Shown in pieces: positions 26,125 to 33,890 of a stretch of DNA of 64,000 nucleotides; position 1 is the stretch's first letter, and every line of letters begins with the position of its first letter. The translations under genes and the position numbers were made by a program. The notes beneath the pieces are model-generated. The model searched no databases. It was not told the DNA's origin and was given only the letters and a program-made list of their open reading frames with translations. Source of the stretch: Candidatus Eiseniibacteriota bacterium (GTDB lineage Bacteria > Orphanbacterota > Orphanbacteria > Orphanbacterales > Orphanbacteraceae); contig JAJRWB010000014.1 of assembly GCA_024276995.1 (NCBI GenBank), forward strand, positions 141,249-205,248. Reading direction: 5' to 3'.

Positions 26125-27213
26125 ATGAAACTGCCCGAAACGATCGTTTGGACGGGCAAGTCGATCCGGCTGCTCGACCAGACGCTCCTTCCCGGCGCCG
26201 TGAAATACAGGGAATGCGCCACGCTCGAGGAGGCGGCGGAGGCGATCCGCTCCCTCCGGGTGAGGGGCGCCCCGGCGATCGGCGTCATGGCGGCGTACAC
26301 CCTCGCCCTGGCGATCAGGCGGGACAATCCCCAATCGGCGGCGGCGTTCTTCGACTCGATGCGGCGAAATGTGGAAGCGATCGACGCCACGCGGCCGACG
26401 GCGCACAACCTCGCCTGGGCGCTCCGGCAATGCGCGGCGGTGGCGAAGCGAACGGGAAGCGACGATCCCGGGACGCTCTCCCGGGCGGTGATCGACGAAG
26501 CGGACCGTATCGCGGCGGAGGATCGCGAACTTTGCCGGCGGATCGGCGCGGCGGGATCGCCCCTCGTGCCGGACGGCGCCGGCGTGCTCACGCACTGCAA
26601 CGCGGGCGCCCTCGCCACCGCCGGCATGGGAACGGCGCTTGCTCCGCTCTACATGGCGTGGGAGGAAGGAAGACGGTTCCACGTCTACGCCGACGAGACG
26701 CGGCCTCTCTGGCAGGGCGCCCGTCTCACGGCGTGGGAGCTTTCGCAGTCGGGGATCCCGGTGAGTGTGCTGTGCGACGGCGCCGCCGCGTCGCTGATCG
26801 CCTCGGGCAGGATCGACCTCGTCATCGTCGGCGCCGACCGGATCACGGCGTCGGGCGACGTGGCGAACAAGATCGGAACGTACGGCGTCGCCCTCGCAGC
26901 CGAGCGCCACGACGTACCGTTCTACGTAGCCGCCCCGCGATCGACGTTCGACCTTTCCCTTTCCGACGGCTCGTCGATCCCGATCGAACAACGTCCCCCC
27001 GGCGAGGTCACCGCCCCGCTCGGCACGCCTCTCGCGCCGGCCGGCGTGGAAGGATGGAACCCGGCGTTCGACGTCACCCCCGCGTCACTCGTCACGCGGT
27101 TCATCACCGACGCCGGAGTGATCGCCCCCCCTTTCTACGAGACGATCGGCACGCTCTTTGGCGGAGAAGCGACCGGGGGGGGGGAGCGGGAAGGGGGAAA
27201 TCGTCCCGGTTAA
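26125..27213 (+). CDS. mtnA: S-methyl-5-thioribose-1-phosphate isomerase
   Basis: Converts methylthioribose-1-phosphate to methylthioribulose-1-phosphate in methionine salvage. 362 aa. Motifs: RVRGAPAIGVMAAYTLAL, RPTAHNLAWALR, VLTHCNAGALATAGMGTALA (catalytic Cys), YADETRPLWQGARLTAWEL and IVGADRITASGDVANKIGTY (catalytic Asp). The eIF2B-like fold is complete. Other salvage genes are absent nearby; the family also includes ribose-1,5-bisphosphate isomerases, but the TRPxxQGARLT motif fits MtnA. Confidence 0.93.
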   Translation: MKLPETIVWTGKSIRLLDQTLLPGAVKYRECATLEEAAEAIRSLRVRGAPAIGVMAAYTLALAIRRDNPQSAAAFFDSMRRNVEAIDATRPTAHNLAWALRQCAAVAKRTGSDDPGTLSRAVIDEADRIAAEDRELCRRIGAAGSPLVPDGAGVLTHCNAGALATAGMGTALAPLYMAWEEGRRFHVYADETRPLWQGARLTAWELSQSGIPVSVLCDGAAASLIASGRIDLVIVGADRITASGDVANKIGTYGVALAAERHDVPFYVAAPRSTFDLSLSDGSSIPIEQRPPGEVTAPLGTPLAPAGVEGWNPAFDVTPASLVTRFITDAGVIAPPFYETIGTLFGGEATGGGEREGGNRPG

Positions 27214-27218
27214 AAGAG

Positions 27219-27247
27219 TTGCGCAATCGTCCCTCTCATTGTATGCT
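27219..27247 (+). promoter_or_regulatory. Candidate distal promoter for rplM
   Basis: TTGCGC at 27219-27224, a 17-nt spacer, and TATGCT at 27242-27247, placed 6 bases after the mtnA stop. The -35 lies in the palindrome TTGCGCAA. With the promoter at 27270 it would form a tandem pair, common for ribosomal-protein genes. Confidence 0.5.
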
Positions 27248-27269
27248 ACGAAGTCGGCGGCGAAATCCG

Positions 27270-27297
27270 TTGACTTTCGCGTCGTTTGGCCTAGACT
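27270..27297 (+). promoter_or_regulatory. Candidate proximal promoter for rplM-rpsI
   Basis: TTGACT at 27270-27275, a 16-nt spacer and TAGACT at 27292-27297. The -35 lies inside the inverted repeat GCGAAA-TCCGTTGAC-TTTCGC (27260-27280). The predicted start near 27304 leaves a 50-nt leader with a hairpin. Confidence 0.6.
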
Positions 27298-27309
27298 GAC
27301 TATTTTGCC

Positions 27310-27325
27310 CGGACCGTCGGGTCCG
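27310..27325 (+). promoter_or_regulatory. Leader hairpin upstream of rplM
   Basis: CGGACC-GTCG-GGTCCG forms a 6-bp stem and 4-nt loop in the predicted leader, 8 bases before the purine-rich Shine-Dalgarno GGAGAAGGAGG. It could be an autoregulatory L13 binding site of the kind known for other ribosomal-protein leaders; that is inference from position only. Confidence 0.4.
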
Positions 27326-27353
27326 TTTCGCTGGGAGAAGGAGGGCTAACGCC

Positions 27354-27782
27354 TTGAAAACGCAGATGTTCCGCCGAGAAGACATCGATCGGCGGTGGTA
27401 TGTGGTCGACGCCGGAGAAGCGGTTCTCGGCCGTCTCGCCACAAGGGTGGCGGACCAACTACGCGGGAAGAACTCCCCGAAGTTCACGCCCCACGACGAT
27501 GTCGGCGACTTCGTGATCGTCGTAAACGCGGAAAAGGTGATCACCACGGGCAACAAGGCGGCGGTGAAGTACTACCACAGCCACTCCGGGTTTCACGGCG
27601 GGGCGAAGCAGGTTTCGTACGAGGAGATGATCGAGCGTGCCCCCGAGCGTGTCATCATTCACGCCGTGAAGGGAATGCTCCCGAAGAACCGGCTCGGCCG
27701 GCGGCTTCTGAAGAAACTCTATGTCTACGCCGGACCGAAACACCCCCACGCGGCCCAAACACCGGAGCCGCTGACCGTCTGA
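27354..27782 (+). CDS. rplM: 50S ribosomal protein L13
   Basis: Early-assembly large-subunit protein, 142 aa, normal length. Signatures: [56 protein letters not shown] and the C-terminal [21 protein letters not shown]. The start is TTG, behind a very strong Shine-Dalgarno (GGAGAAGGAGG). It is followed by rpsI in the usual rplM-rpsI operon. Confidence 0.97.
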   Translation: MKTQMFRREDIDRRWYVVDAGEAVLGRLATRVADQLRGKNSPKFTPHDDVGDFVIVVNAEKVITTGNKAAVKYYHSHSGFHGGAKQVSYEEMIERAPERVIIHAVKGMLPKNRLGRRLLKKLYVYAGPKHPHAAQTPEPLTV

Positions 27783-27790
27783 TTTCACCC

Positions 27791-27806
27791 CTCCCCGCGA
27801 GGGGAG
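27791..27806 (+). repeat. GNRA-capped hairpin between rplM and rpsI
   Basis: CTCCCC-GCGA-GGGGAG, a 6-bp GC stem with a GCGA (GNRA) tetraloop in the 41-nt gap, ending just before the AAGGAGGT Shine-Dalgarno of rpsI. It may tune rpsI translation or stabilise the upstream mRNA segment. Confidence 0.45.
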
Positions 27807-27823
27807 AAGGAGGTAGAGAACCA

Positions 27824-28219
27824 TTGGAAAACGCGTTGTCCTATGACGCGACGGGTCGAAGGAAATCCGCGACCGCCCGTGTCCGTCTCATGCCGGGCAG
27901 CGGGAAGCGTTCCGTCAACGGCAGGCCGATGAATGCGTTCTTTCTCCGTCACGTGCTGCACCAGCTCGTGGAGGAGCCGTTCGTCGCCACCGGCCTCGCG
28001 GAGAATTACGACATGATCGCCACCGTTCGAGGCGGCGGCATGACCGGCCAGGCGGGGGCGATCCGTCTGGGCATCGCCCGAGCGCTCGTCAAGCTCGATG
28101 AATCGAATCGCCGGCCCCTCCGTTCCGCGGGACTTCTCACCCGAGATCCGCGGGAGAAGGAACGGAAGAAGTACGGTCTCGCCGGCGCCCGCAAGCGCTA
28201 CCAGTTCTCGAAGCGTTAA
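27824..28219 (+). CDS. rpsI: 30S ribosomal protein S9
   Basis: Small-subunit head protein whose C-terminal tail reaches the P-site tRNA. 131 aa from TTG 27824 after AAGGAGGT. Signatures: [41 protein letters not shown] and a basic tail ending in [16 protein letters not shown] with the near-universal terminal KR. A start further upstream in this frame would run into rplM and is unsupported. Confidence 0.97.
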   Translation: MENALSYDATGRRKSATARVRLMPGSGKRSVNGRPMNAFFLRHVLHQLVEEPFVATGLAENYDMIATVRGGGMTGQAGAIRLGIARALVKLDESNRRPLRSAGLLTRDPREKERKKYGLAGARKRYQFSKR

Positions 28220-28247
28220 GCTTCATATTACACACGCCCTTCGATCC

Positions 28248-28269
28248 GGACCCGGGTCCCCGTTCGGGG
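28248..28269 (+). promoter_or_regulatory. Overlapping hairpins in the rpsI-rpsB gap
   Basis: The palindrome GGACCCGGGTCC (28248-28259) runs into CCCC-GTTC-GGGG (28258-28269); the two stems are mutually exclusive by two bases. They lie about 55 bases before the rpsB start in a 105-nt gap. Possible roles are an rpsI terminator without U-tract or an S2 leader; no promoter is obvious here. Confidence 0.35.
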
Positions 28270-28324
28270 CGGTTTCGGAGTGGAAGAGGGCGGAGGAACA
28301 ACCGTTCAGGAGGTACCACACCCC

Positions 28325-29092
28325 GTGAGTAAAGTAACGATCAACGACCTGCTCGAGGCGGGAGTCCACTTCGGACACCAGACGCGCAGGTGGAATCCGA
28401 AGATGAAGCCGTACATCTTCATCGAAAGAAACGGCATCTACATCATCGATTTGAAGAAAACGCTCTCCTCCCTCGAACAGGCATGCCGGGAAGCGAGCCG
28501 CGTGGTTCGCGCGGGACGCTCCGTCCTCTTCGTCGGGACGAAGCGCCAGGCGAAGGAGATCGTCACCGAGTGCGCCGCCTCGTGCGGCATGCACTACGTG
28601 AACGAGAGGTGGTTCGGCGGCATGCTCACCAACTTCCAGACGATCCGCAAGAGAGCCGATTACTACGAGAGTCTTCTCAAGATGAAGGAAGAGGGGAAGT
28701 TCAGTCTCTTCTCGAAGAAAGAGGCTCTCATCATGGATAAGAAAGCGGCGAAGCTCGAGAAGGTCTTCAAGGGCGTGTGCGACATGAGGGAGCTTCCGGG
28801 CATCCTGTTCGTGGTGGACACGAGGAAGGAACATCTCGCCATACGCGAGGCGAACCGTCTCGGCATCCCGGTGATCGGCCTCGTCGACACGAACGCCGAC
28901 CCCGATCCGATCGATTTTCCCATTCCCGGGAACGACGACGCCCTCCGGTCGATCAAGCTGATCGCCCAGACGATCACCGACACGGTGCTCGAAGCGCGCG
29001 AGGCTCTCGGCAAGGAGAAGAGCGAGGCCGCCGAGGGCGGCGACGAAACGGCGGGGGAAGTGGAGGCGGCGGCACCGACCTCCCCGGCGTAG
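28325..29092 (+). CDS. rpsB: 30S ribosomal protein S2
   Basis: 255 aa from GTG 28325, which follows AGGAGGT by 9 bases. Signatures: LLEAGVHFGHQTRRWNPKM, YIIDLKKTL, RWFGGMLTNFQTIRK, LPGILFVVDTRKEHLAIREA and GLVDTNADPDPIDFPIPGND. An upstream in-frame GTG (28280) adds residues not seen in the family. The acidic Ala/Glu-rich tail is a common S2 extension. Start of the standard rpsB-tsf-pyrH-frr order. Confidence 0.97.
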   Translation: MSKVTINDLLEAGVHFGHQTRRWNPKMKPYIFIERNGIYIIDLKKTLSSLEQACREASRVVRAGRSVLFVGTKRQAKEIVTECAASCGMHYVNERWFGGMLTNFQTIRKRADYYESLLKMKEEGKFSLFSKKEALIMDKKAAKLEKVFKGVCDMRELPGILFVVDTRKEHLAIREANRLGIPVIGLVDTNADPDPIDFPIPGNDDALRSIKLIAQTITDTVLEAREALGKEKSEAAEGGDETAGEVEAAAPTSPA

Positions 29093-29147
29093 CGACGCGT
29101 TCGAGCTTCATGGAAAATCGCAACGAACAGGATGAAAGGATCCGGTA

Positions 29148-29741
29148 ATGGGAATCAACGCGACACAGGTGAAATCCCTTCGGGATAAAACCGGTGCGGG
29201 CTTCATGGACTGCAAGAAGGCACTCAGCGAAACGGGGGGCGACGAAGAGAAGGCCCTCGAGATGCTCCGCAAGATGGGCGTCGCCTCGGCGGCGAAAAAG
29301 TCGGCGCGAACCGCCAACGAGGGGGTCGTCTTTTCCTATATCCATCCGGGGGCGAAGATCGGCGTTCTCCTGGAAGTGAACTGCGAGACCGATTTCGTGG
29401 CGAAGACGGACAACTTCCTGAACCTCGTCAAGGACGTGGCGATGCACGTGGCGGCCACCGACCCGATGGTCGTCCGCCGCGAGGAGATGCCGCCCGAGGC
29501 GATCGAGAAGGAGAAGGATTTTCTCGTTTCCCAAGCGAGGGAGAGCGGCAAACCGGAGGCGGTGATCGAAAAGATGATCCAAGGCCGGCTCGACAAGTTC
29601 TACGCCGAGAACGCCCTTCTCGAGCAGCCGTTCGTGAAGGATCCCAAGAAGACAGTGGGCGATCTGGTCACGGAGGGGATCGCGCAGCTCGGTGAGAATA
29701 TCGTGGTGCGCCGGTTCGTGCGATTCCAGCTCGGGGCCTGA
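29148..29741 (+). CDS. tsf: Elongation factor Ts, short form
   Basis: GDP/GTP exchange factor for EF-Tu. 197 aa, the short single-core type found in Thermus-like and many other phyla, against about 280 aa in E. coli. Signatures: VKSLRDKTGAGFMDCKKALSE (UBA-like N-domain), ANEGVVFSYIHPG and LLEVNCETDFVAKTDNF (core motif). The C-terminal EGIAQLGENIVVRRFVRF completes the family. ATG start; pyrH begins 17 bases after the stop. Confidence 0.96.
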   Translation: MGINATQVKSLRDKTGAGFMDCKKALSETGGDEEKALEMLRKMGVASAAKKSARTANEGVVFSYIHPGAKIGVLLEVNCETDFVAKTDNFLNLVKDVAMHVAATDPMVVRREEMPPEAIEKEKDFLVSQARESGKPEAVIEKMIQGRLDKFYAENALLEQPFVKDPKKTVGDLVTEGIAQLGENIVVRRFVRFQLGA

Positions 29742-29757
29742 AACGGGAGCGTGAGCT

Positions 29758-30474
29758 GTGGCGGACCGATACGGTAGAATCATACTGAAGATGTCGGGCG
29801 AGGCGCTGGGGGGACCGGCGAGGAGCGGCATCGACGGTGCCGCGGTTTCGGCGCTCGCCGAGTCGCTGGGGGGCGCGCGCGCATCGGGTGTGCAGATCGG
29901 CGTCGTCGTCGGCGGCGGCAACATGCTGCGAGGGCGGAGCGACCGGTGGGAGGGGATGGAGCGAACCACCGTCGATCAGATGGGTATGCTCGCTACGTGC
30001 ATCAACGTCCTCGCGTTGCGCGAGGCGCTTCATGCGATCGATATTCCCGCGACCGTTTTTTCCGCCATCGATGTGAGAAGCGTTCTCGATCCGTACTCGA
30101 CCGCCGCGGCGAACGCCGCCCTCGAAAGGGGAGACGTCGTCCTTTTCGCCGGGGGGACGGGCAACCCGTTCTTTTCCACCGACAGCGCCGCCGCGCTGCG
30201 GTCGTGCGAGCTGAAGGCGGATGCCCTCCTGAAAGGGACACGCGTCGACGGGGTCTACGACGAAGATCCGGAAAGATCTTCGACGGCAACGCGATTCGAA
30301 TCAATCCGTTATCAGGATGTTATCGAGAAAGACCTGAAAGTGATGGACCTCACCGCTTTCGCCCTTTGCCGGGAGAACGGGATCCCCGTGATCGTCTTCA
30401 AGCTCGAGGGAGACAACCTCGCCCGTGTCCTCCGGGGGGAAGAAGTCGGAACAACGGTAAAGGAGACGATCTGA
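29758..30474 (+). CDS. pyrH: UMP kinase
   Basis: Hexameric bacterial uridylate kinase, UMP + ATP to UDP. 238 aa. Motifs: ILKMSGEALGG, VGVVVGGGNMLRG-like QIGVVVGGGNMLRGR, DQMGMLATCINVLALREAL, LFAGGTGNPFFSTDSAAALR and DLTAFALCRENGIPVIVF. GTG start. The frr ATG begins immediately after the stop. Confidence 0.97.
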   Translation: MADRYGRIILKMSGEALGGPARSGIDGAAVSALAESLGGARASGVQIGVVVGGGNMLRGRSDRWEGMERTTVDQMGMLATCINVLALREALHAIDIPATVFSAIDVRSVLDPYSTAAANAALERGDVVLFAGGTGNPFFSTDSAAALRSCELKADALLKGTRVDGVYDEDPERSSTATRFESIRYQDVIEKDLKVMDLTAFALCRENGIPVIVFKLEGDNLARVLRGEEVGTTVKETI

Positions 30475-31035
30475 ATGTCATCCGAAGCACTGCTGGCCGG
30501 CACCGAGGAGAAGATGCGCAAGACGGTGGAGAGCCTGTCGAGGGAGCTCGCCGGAATCCGTACGGGCAAGGCGAACCCGAACCTGCTCGACCCGATCCGG
30601 GTGGACTATTACGGGACGCCGACGCCGCTGCGACAGCTGGCGAACGTATCGGCGCCCGAGCCGCGGCTGATGGTGATCCAGCCGTTCGATAGGACGGCCA
30701 TCGCCGATATCGAAAAGGGGATCCAGAAATCGTCCCTCGGGTTGAACCCGTCGAACGACGGCAACGTGATCCGGATCCCGATCCCGGCGCTCACCGAGGA
30801 GCGGCGCAAGGAGCTGAGCAAGCTCGTGAAGAAGATCGGCGAGACGAGCAAAGTGGCGGTGCGCAACATCCGCCGGGATGCGAACAACGATTTGAAGAAG
30901 ATGGAGAAGGAAGGGAAGCTCCGCGAGGACGAATCGGGGATGGACCAGAAAGAGGTCCAGAATTTGACCGACAAGTACATCGCGGAGGTGGATAGGTTGG
31001 TGACCCGGAAGGAGGCGGAAGTCCTGGAGGTGTAG
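30475..31035 (+). CDS. frr: Ribosome recycling factor
   Basis: Splits post-termination ribosomes together with EF-G. 186 aa, normal length. Signatures: LSRELAGIRTGKANPNLLDPI, VDYYGTPTPLRQLANVSAPEPR, IQKSSLGLNPSNDGNVIRIP and PALTEERRKELSKLVKK. Two-domain fold complete. It abuts pyrH without a gap and precedes uppS by 28 bases. Confidence 0.97.
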   Translation: MSSEALLAGTEEKMRKTVESLSRELAGIRTGKANPNLLDPIRVDYYGTPTPLRQLANVSAPEPRLMVIQPFDRTAIADIEKGIQKSSLGLNPSNDGNVIRIPIPALTEERRKELSKLVKKIGETSKVAVRNIRRDANNDLKKMEKEGKLREDESGMDQKEVQNLTDKYIAEVDRLVTRKEAEVLEV

Positions 31036-31063
31036 TCTCTCCTCCCGGACCCGTGAAAGCAGC

Positions 31064-31837
31064 TTGGAAGAAGAACGCAGACCGGTCGAAGATCCCGTGG
31101 CGGAAATCCTGGCTCGCGGAAACGTCCCGCGCCATGTGGCGGTGATCATGGACGGGAACGGCCGCTGGGCGAACAGGCGTGACCTGCCACGCATCGCGGG
31201 ACATCATGCGGCGATCGAGTCGGTGCGCGCTTCGGTGCGCGCCGCGTGCCGGGCGAAGCTCGAAGTACTCAGCCTTTTCACGTTTTCCATCGAGAACTGG
31301 GGGCGGCCGCTGAGCGAAGTCGACGCGCTGATGGCGCTCCTTGTGGAGACGATCCCGGACGAGGTCCCGGAACTGATGAAGAACAACGTTCGCCTCCACG
31401 TGGTCGGGCGATTGAACGATCTTCCCGCCGAGGTGCAGGCCACCCTCGAGCAGGCGTGCGAGGCGCTGTCGGGGAACTCGGGATTGAACCTGATCCTGGC
31501 GCTCTCCTACGGCGGCCAGGCGGAGATCGTCGATGCCGTCCGTGCCATCGCCGAGCGTGTCGCCGCGGGAGATCTCCGCCCCGCCGATATCGACGAGGAC
31601 GTGATCCAGAGTATGCTTTACACGGCAAAGTTCCCGAATCCCGACCTCCTCATCCGAACGAGCGGGGAGAGGAGAATCTCCAATTTCTATCTCTGGCAGC
31701 TCGCCTACGCCGAGCTCTGGTTCACCCCGGTGCTCTGGCCGGATTTCCGCGGGGCACATCTCTATCGTGCCATCCTCGACTACCAGGAACGGGAACGCCG
31801 ATTCGGCGGAGTCACCGCCGCTTCGAGACAAGCGTAA
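31064..31837 (+). CDS. uppS: Isoprenyl (undecaprenyl) diphosphate synthase
   Basis: cis-Prenyltransferase that makes the C55 lipid carrier for peptidoglycan and surface glycans. 257 aa. Motifs: HVAVIMDGNGRWANRR (Mg-binding Asp), FTFSIENWGRP, LILALSYGGQAEIVDAVR and DLLIRTSGERRISNFYLWQ with AELWFTPVLWPDF. TTG start. The product feeds the glycan genes at the end of the window. Overlaps the only usable start of cdsA by 71 bases. Confidence 0.95.
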   Translation: MEEERRPVEDPVAEILARGNVPRHVAVIMDGNGRWANRRDLPRIAGHHAAIESVRASVRAACRAKLEVLSLFTFSIENWGRPLSEVDALMALLVETIPDEVPELMKNNVRLHVVGRLNDLPAEVQATLEQACEALSGNSGLNLILALSYGGQAEIVDAVRAIAERVAAGDLRPADIDEDVIQSMLYTAKFPNPDLLIRTSGERRISNFYLWQLAYAELWFTPVLWPDFRGAHLYRAILDYQERERRFGGVTAASRQA

Positions 31838-32690
31838 CCGCCGGGAGGGCCTTTCTTTCCGGGTCCTCTCCGCGCTCCTCTTCCTCCCGCCGTTCATCCT
31901 GATCACCCGCGCGGGATCGTATCCGTTCTCCCTGCTCGCCGGGGCGGTTTCCCTCCTCGCCACTTGGGAGCTCTACCGCCTCCTTTCCGCCGATGGGGTC
32001 GGCCCTCTCCTTCCCATGGGGCTCGCCGCGTCCGGGGCGGTCACCACCTTTCTGTTTTTCGGGCGCTATCAGGCGCTTCTTGTCACAGGGGCCGTCTTTA
32101 TCGCCATCGTGCTCGTAGCGTTGTCGGCGATGAAAAGCCGCCGATTCATCCCTGCGACGACGGGCGCGGTGTTCGCCCTCCTTTACGGATCGCTTCTGCC
32201 CGGCCATCTCGTCCTGATCCGCGAGTTTCCGCGATCGAGCGGATCGGCGCTGCCGTACGGCGAGGGTGCCTCCCTCATCTTTCTCCTCTTCCTCATCGTG
32301 TGGGGGTGCGATACGGGGGCCTACTTCACAGGGCGCGCCTTCGGGCGAAGAAAACTCGCCCCCTCGATCAGCCCGGGAAAGACGGTGGAAGGGGCGGTTG
32401 GAGGAGTGGTCACAGCCGTGCTCGGCGCATGGGGGGGGGCGGCGTTCCTTCTTCCGGGCATGAGATCGGCGGACGTCCTCCTCCTCGGGACGAGCACGGC
32501 GCTCGTCGCCCAAACCGGCGATCTGGTGGAATCGCTTCTCAAGCGGCGCGCCCGGACGAAAGATTCCGGTGGCTGGATCCCGGGGCACGGCGGGGTTCTC
32601 GATCGCTTCGACAGCCTGATTCTCGCCGCACCGTTTTTTTACTATTATATCCGTTTCTCCCCCTTCGGATGGCCCGGAGCGGCACGATGA
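31767..32690 (+). CDS. cdsA: Phosphatidate cytidylyltransferase (CDP-diglyceride synthase)
   Basis: Integral membrane enzyme making CDP-diacylglycerol for phospholipids. 307 aa from GTG 31767, with at least seven hydrophobic segments from LSFRVLSALLFLPPFILI onward. The signature near the C-terminus is SLLKRRARTKDSGGWIPGHG followed by GVLDRFDSL. The start is awkward: between 31767 and the first membrane helix there is no ATG, GTG or TTG in frame, so the gene appears to overlap uppS by 71 bases, or to use a rare start. The stop overlaps dxr (ATGA). Confidence 0.92.
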   Translation: MPSSTTRNGNADSAESPPLRDKRNRREGLSFRVLSALLFLPPFILITRAGSYPFSLLAGAVSLLATWELYRLLSADGVGPLLPMGLAASGAVTTFLFFGRYQALLVTGAVFIAIVLVALSAMKSRRFIPATTGAVFALLYGSLLPGHLVLIREFPRSSGSALPYGEGASLIFLLFLIVWGCDTGAYFTGRAFGRRKLAPSISPGKTVEGAVGGVVTAVLGAWGGAAFLLPGMRSADVLLLGTSTALVAQTGDLVESLLKRRARTKDSGGWIPGHGGVLDRFDSLILAAPFFYYYIRFSPFGWPGAAR

Positions 32691-33880
32691 GCGTAACGAC
32701 GATCACCCTCCTCGGCTCCACCGGATCGATCGGGCGGAGCACCCTCGACGTGGTGAGGGACGATCCCCGCCGATTCCGCGTGGCGGCGCTCGGCGCGGGG
32801 GGAAATGATCTCGATACGCTCGAAAGACAGGTCCGGGAGTTCTCGCCGCGCCGGGTGGCGGTCGCCGGCGAAGCGGCGGCGGAGGAGTTGTCCCGCCGCC
32901 TCGGCCGCCGCCGACCGGAAGTGGCCGCCGGTCCGGATGCGATCGCCGCGCTCGCGGCGGACAACTCGTCCGATTGCCTCGTGAACGCCATCGTCGGTGC
33001 GGCGGGTCTTGGCTCGACCCTCGCGGCGATCGGCGCGGTGAAACGGATCTGCCTCGCCAACAAGGAAAGCCTCGTGGCGGCCGGCACCGTGGTGATGGAC
33101 CGCATAGAGCGGGAGGGGACGGAGCTGATCCCGATCGACAGCGAACATTCCGCCCTCCACCAGTGTCTCGACGGGAGGAAGCGGGAGGGGATCGCCCGCC
33201 TCGTTCTTACCGCCTCGGGAGGGCCTTTTCGGAAGCTCTCCGCCGCGAGCATCGCTTCGGCGAGCGTCGGCGACGCCCTCGCCCACCCGACGTGGAAGAT
33301 GGGGCGAAAAATCAGTATCGATTCGGCGACATTGATGAACAAGGGCCTCGAGGTGATCGAGGCGATGCATCTTTTCCGCTTCCCTGCCGATAGAATCGAT
33401 GTGGTGATCCACCCCGAGAGCGTGATCCACTCGATGGTGGAGTTCAACGATGGATCGATCCTGGCACAGCTGGGTGAAACCGATATGAGACACCCCGTTC
33501 GATACGCCCTCTCCTACCCGGAAAGGATGTCCGCGCGCGGGAGCTTCGACCTGACGGCCATGGGACCGCTCACCTTCGAGGCTGTCGACAAGAAACGTTT
33601 TCCCTGCCTCGCGATCGCCCTCGACGCCGCGAGGAAGGGCGGGACCGCGCCGGCGGTGATGAACGCGGCGAACGAGGTGGCGGTGGGGGCGTTTCTCGAA
33701 GAGACGATCCCTTTCGGCGCGATTCCGACTATAATCAGGGATACGCTGGGCGTCGTTCCCTTCATCGAATCGCCCACTCTCGACGATCTGCTCGGCGCGG
33801 ACCTCGCAGCGCGGGCCGAGGCGGATCGCCGGGTGAAGAACGGCGTCGAGGAAGAGGCGGTCCGCCGCCGGAAAGGATAG
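32687..33880 (+). CDS. dxr: 1-deoxy-D-xylulose-5-phosphate reductoisomerase
   Basis: Second enzyme of the MEP isoprenoid pathway, NADPH- and Mg-dependent. 397 aa. Motifs: ITLLGSTGSIGRSTLDVVR (NADPH), LANKESLVAAG, PIDSEHSALHQCLDG, LTASGGPFRK, THPTWKMG-like HPTWKMGRKISIDSATLMNK, GLEVIEAMHLF and VIHPESVIHSMVEF. ATG overlapping the cdsA stop. Its presence next to uppS shows isoprenoid supply and carrier synthesis in one operon. Confidence 0.97.
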   Translation: MSVTTITLLGSTGSIGRSTLDVVRDDPRRFRVAALGAGGNDLDTLERQVREFSPRRVAVAGEAAAEELSRRLGRRRPEVAAGPDAIAALAADNSSDCLVNAIVGAAGLGSTLAAIGAVKRICLANKESLVAAGTVVMDRIEREGTELIPIDSEHSALHQCLDGRKREGIARLVLTASGGPFRKLSAASIASASVGDALAHPTWKMGRKISIDSATLMNKGLEVIEAMHLFRFPADRIDVVIHPESVIHSMVEFNDGSILAQLGETDMRHPVRYALSYPERMSARGSFDLTAMGPLTFEAVDKKRFPCLAIALDAARKGGTAPAVMNAANEVAVGAFLEETIPFGAIPTIIRDTLGVVPFIESPTLDDLLGADLAARAEADRRVKNGVEEEAVRRRKG

Positions 33881-33890
33881 ACGGCTCTTC

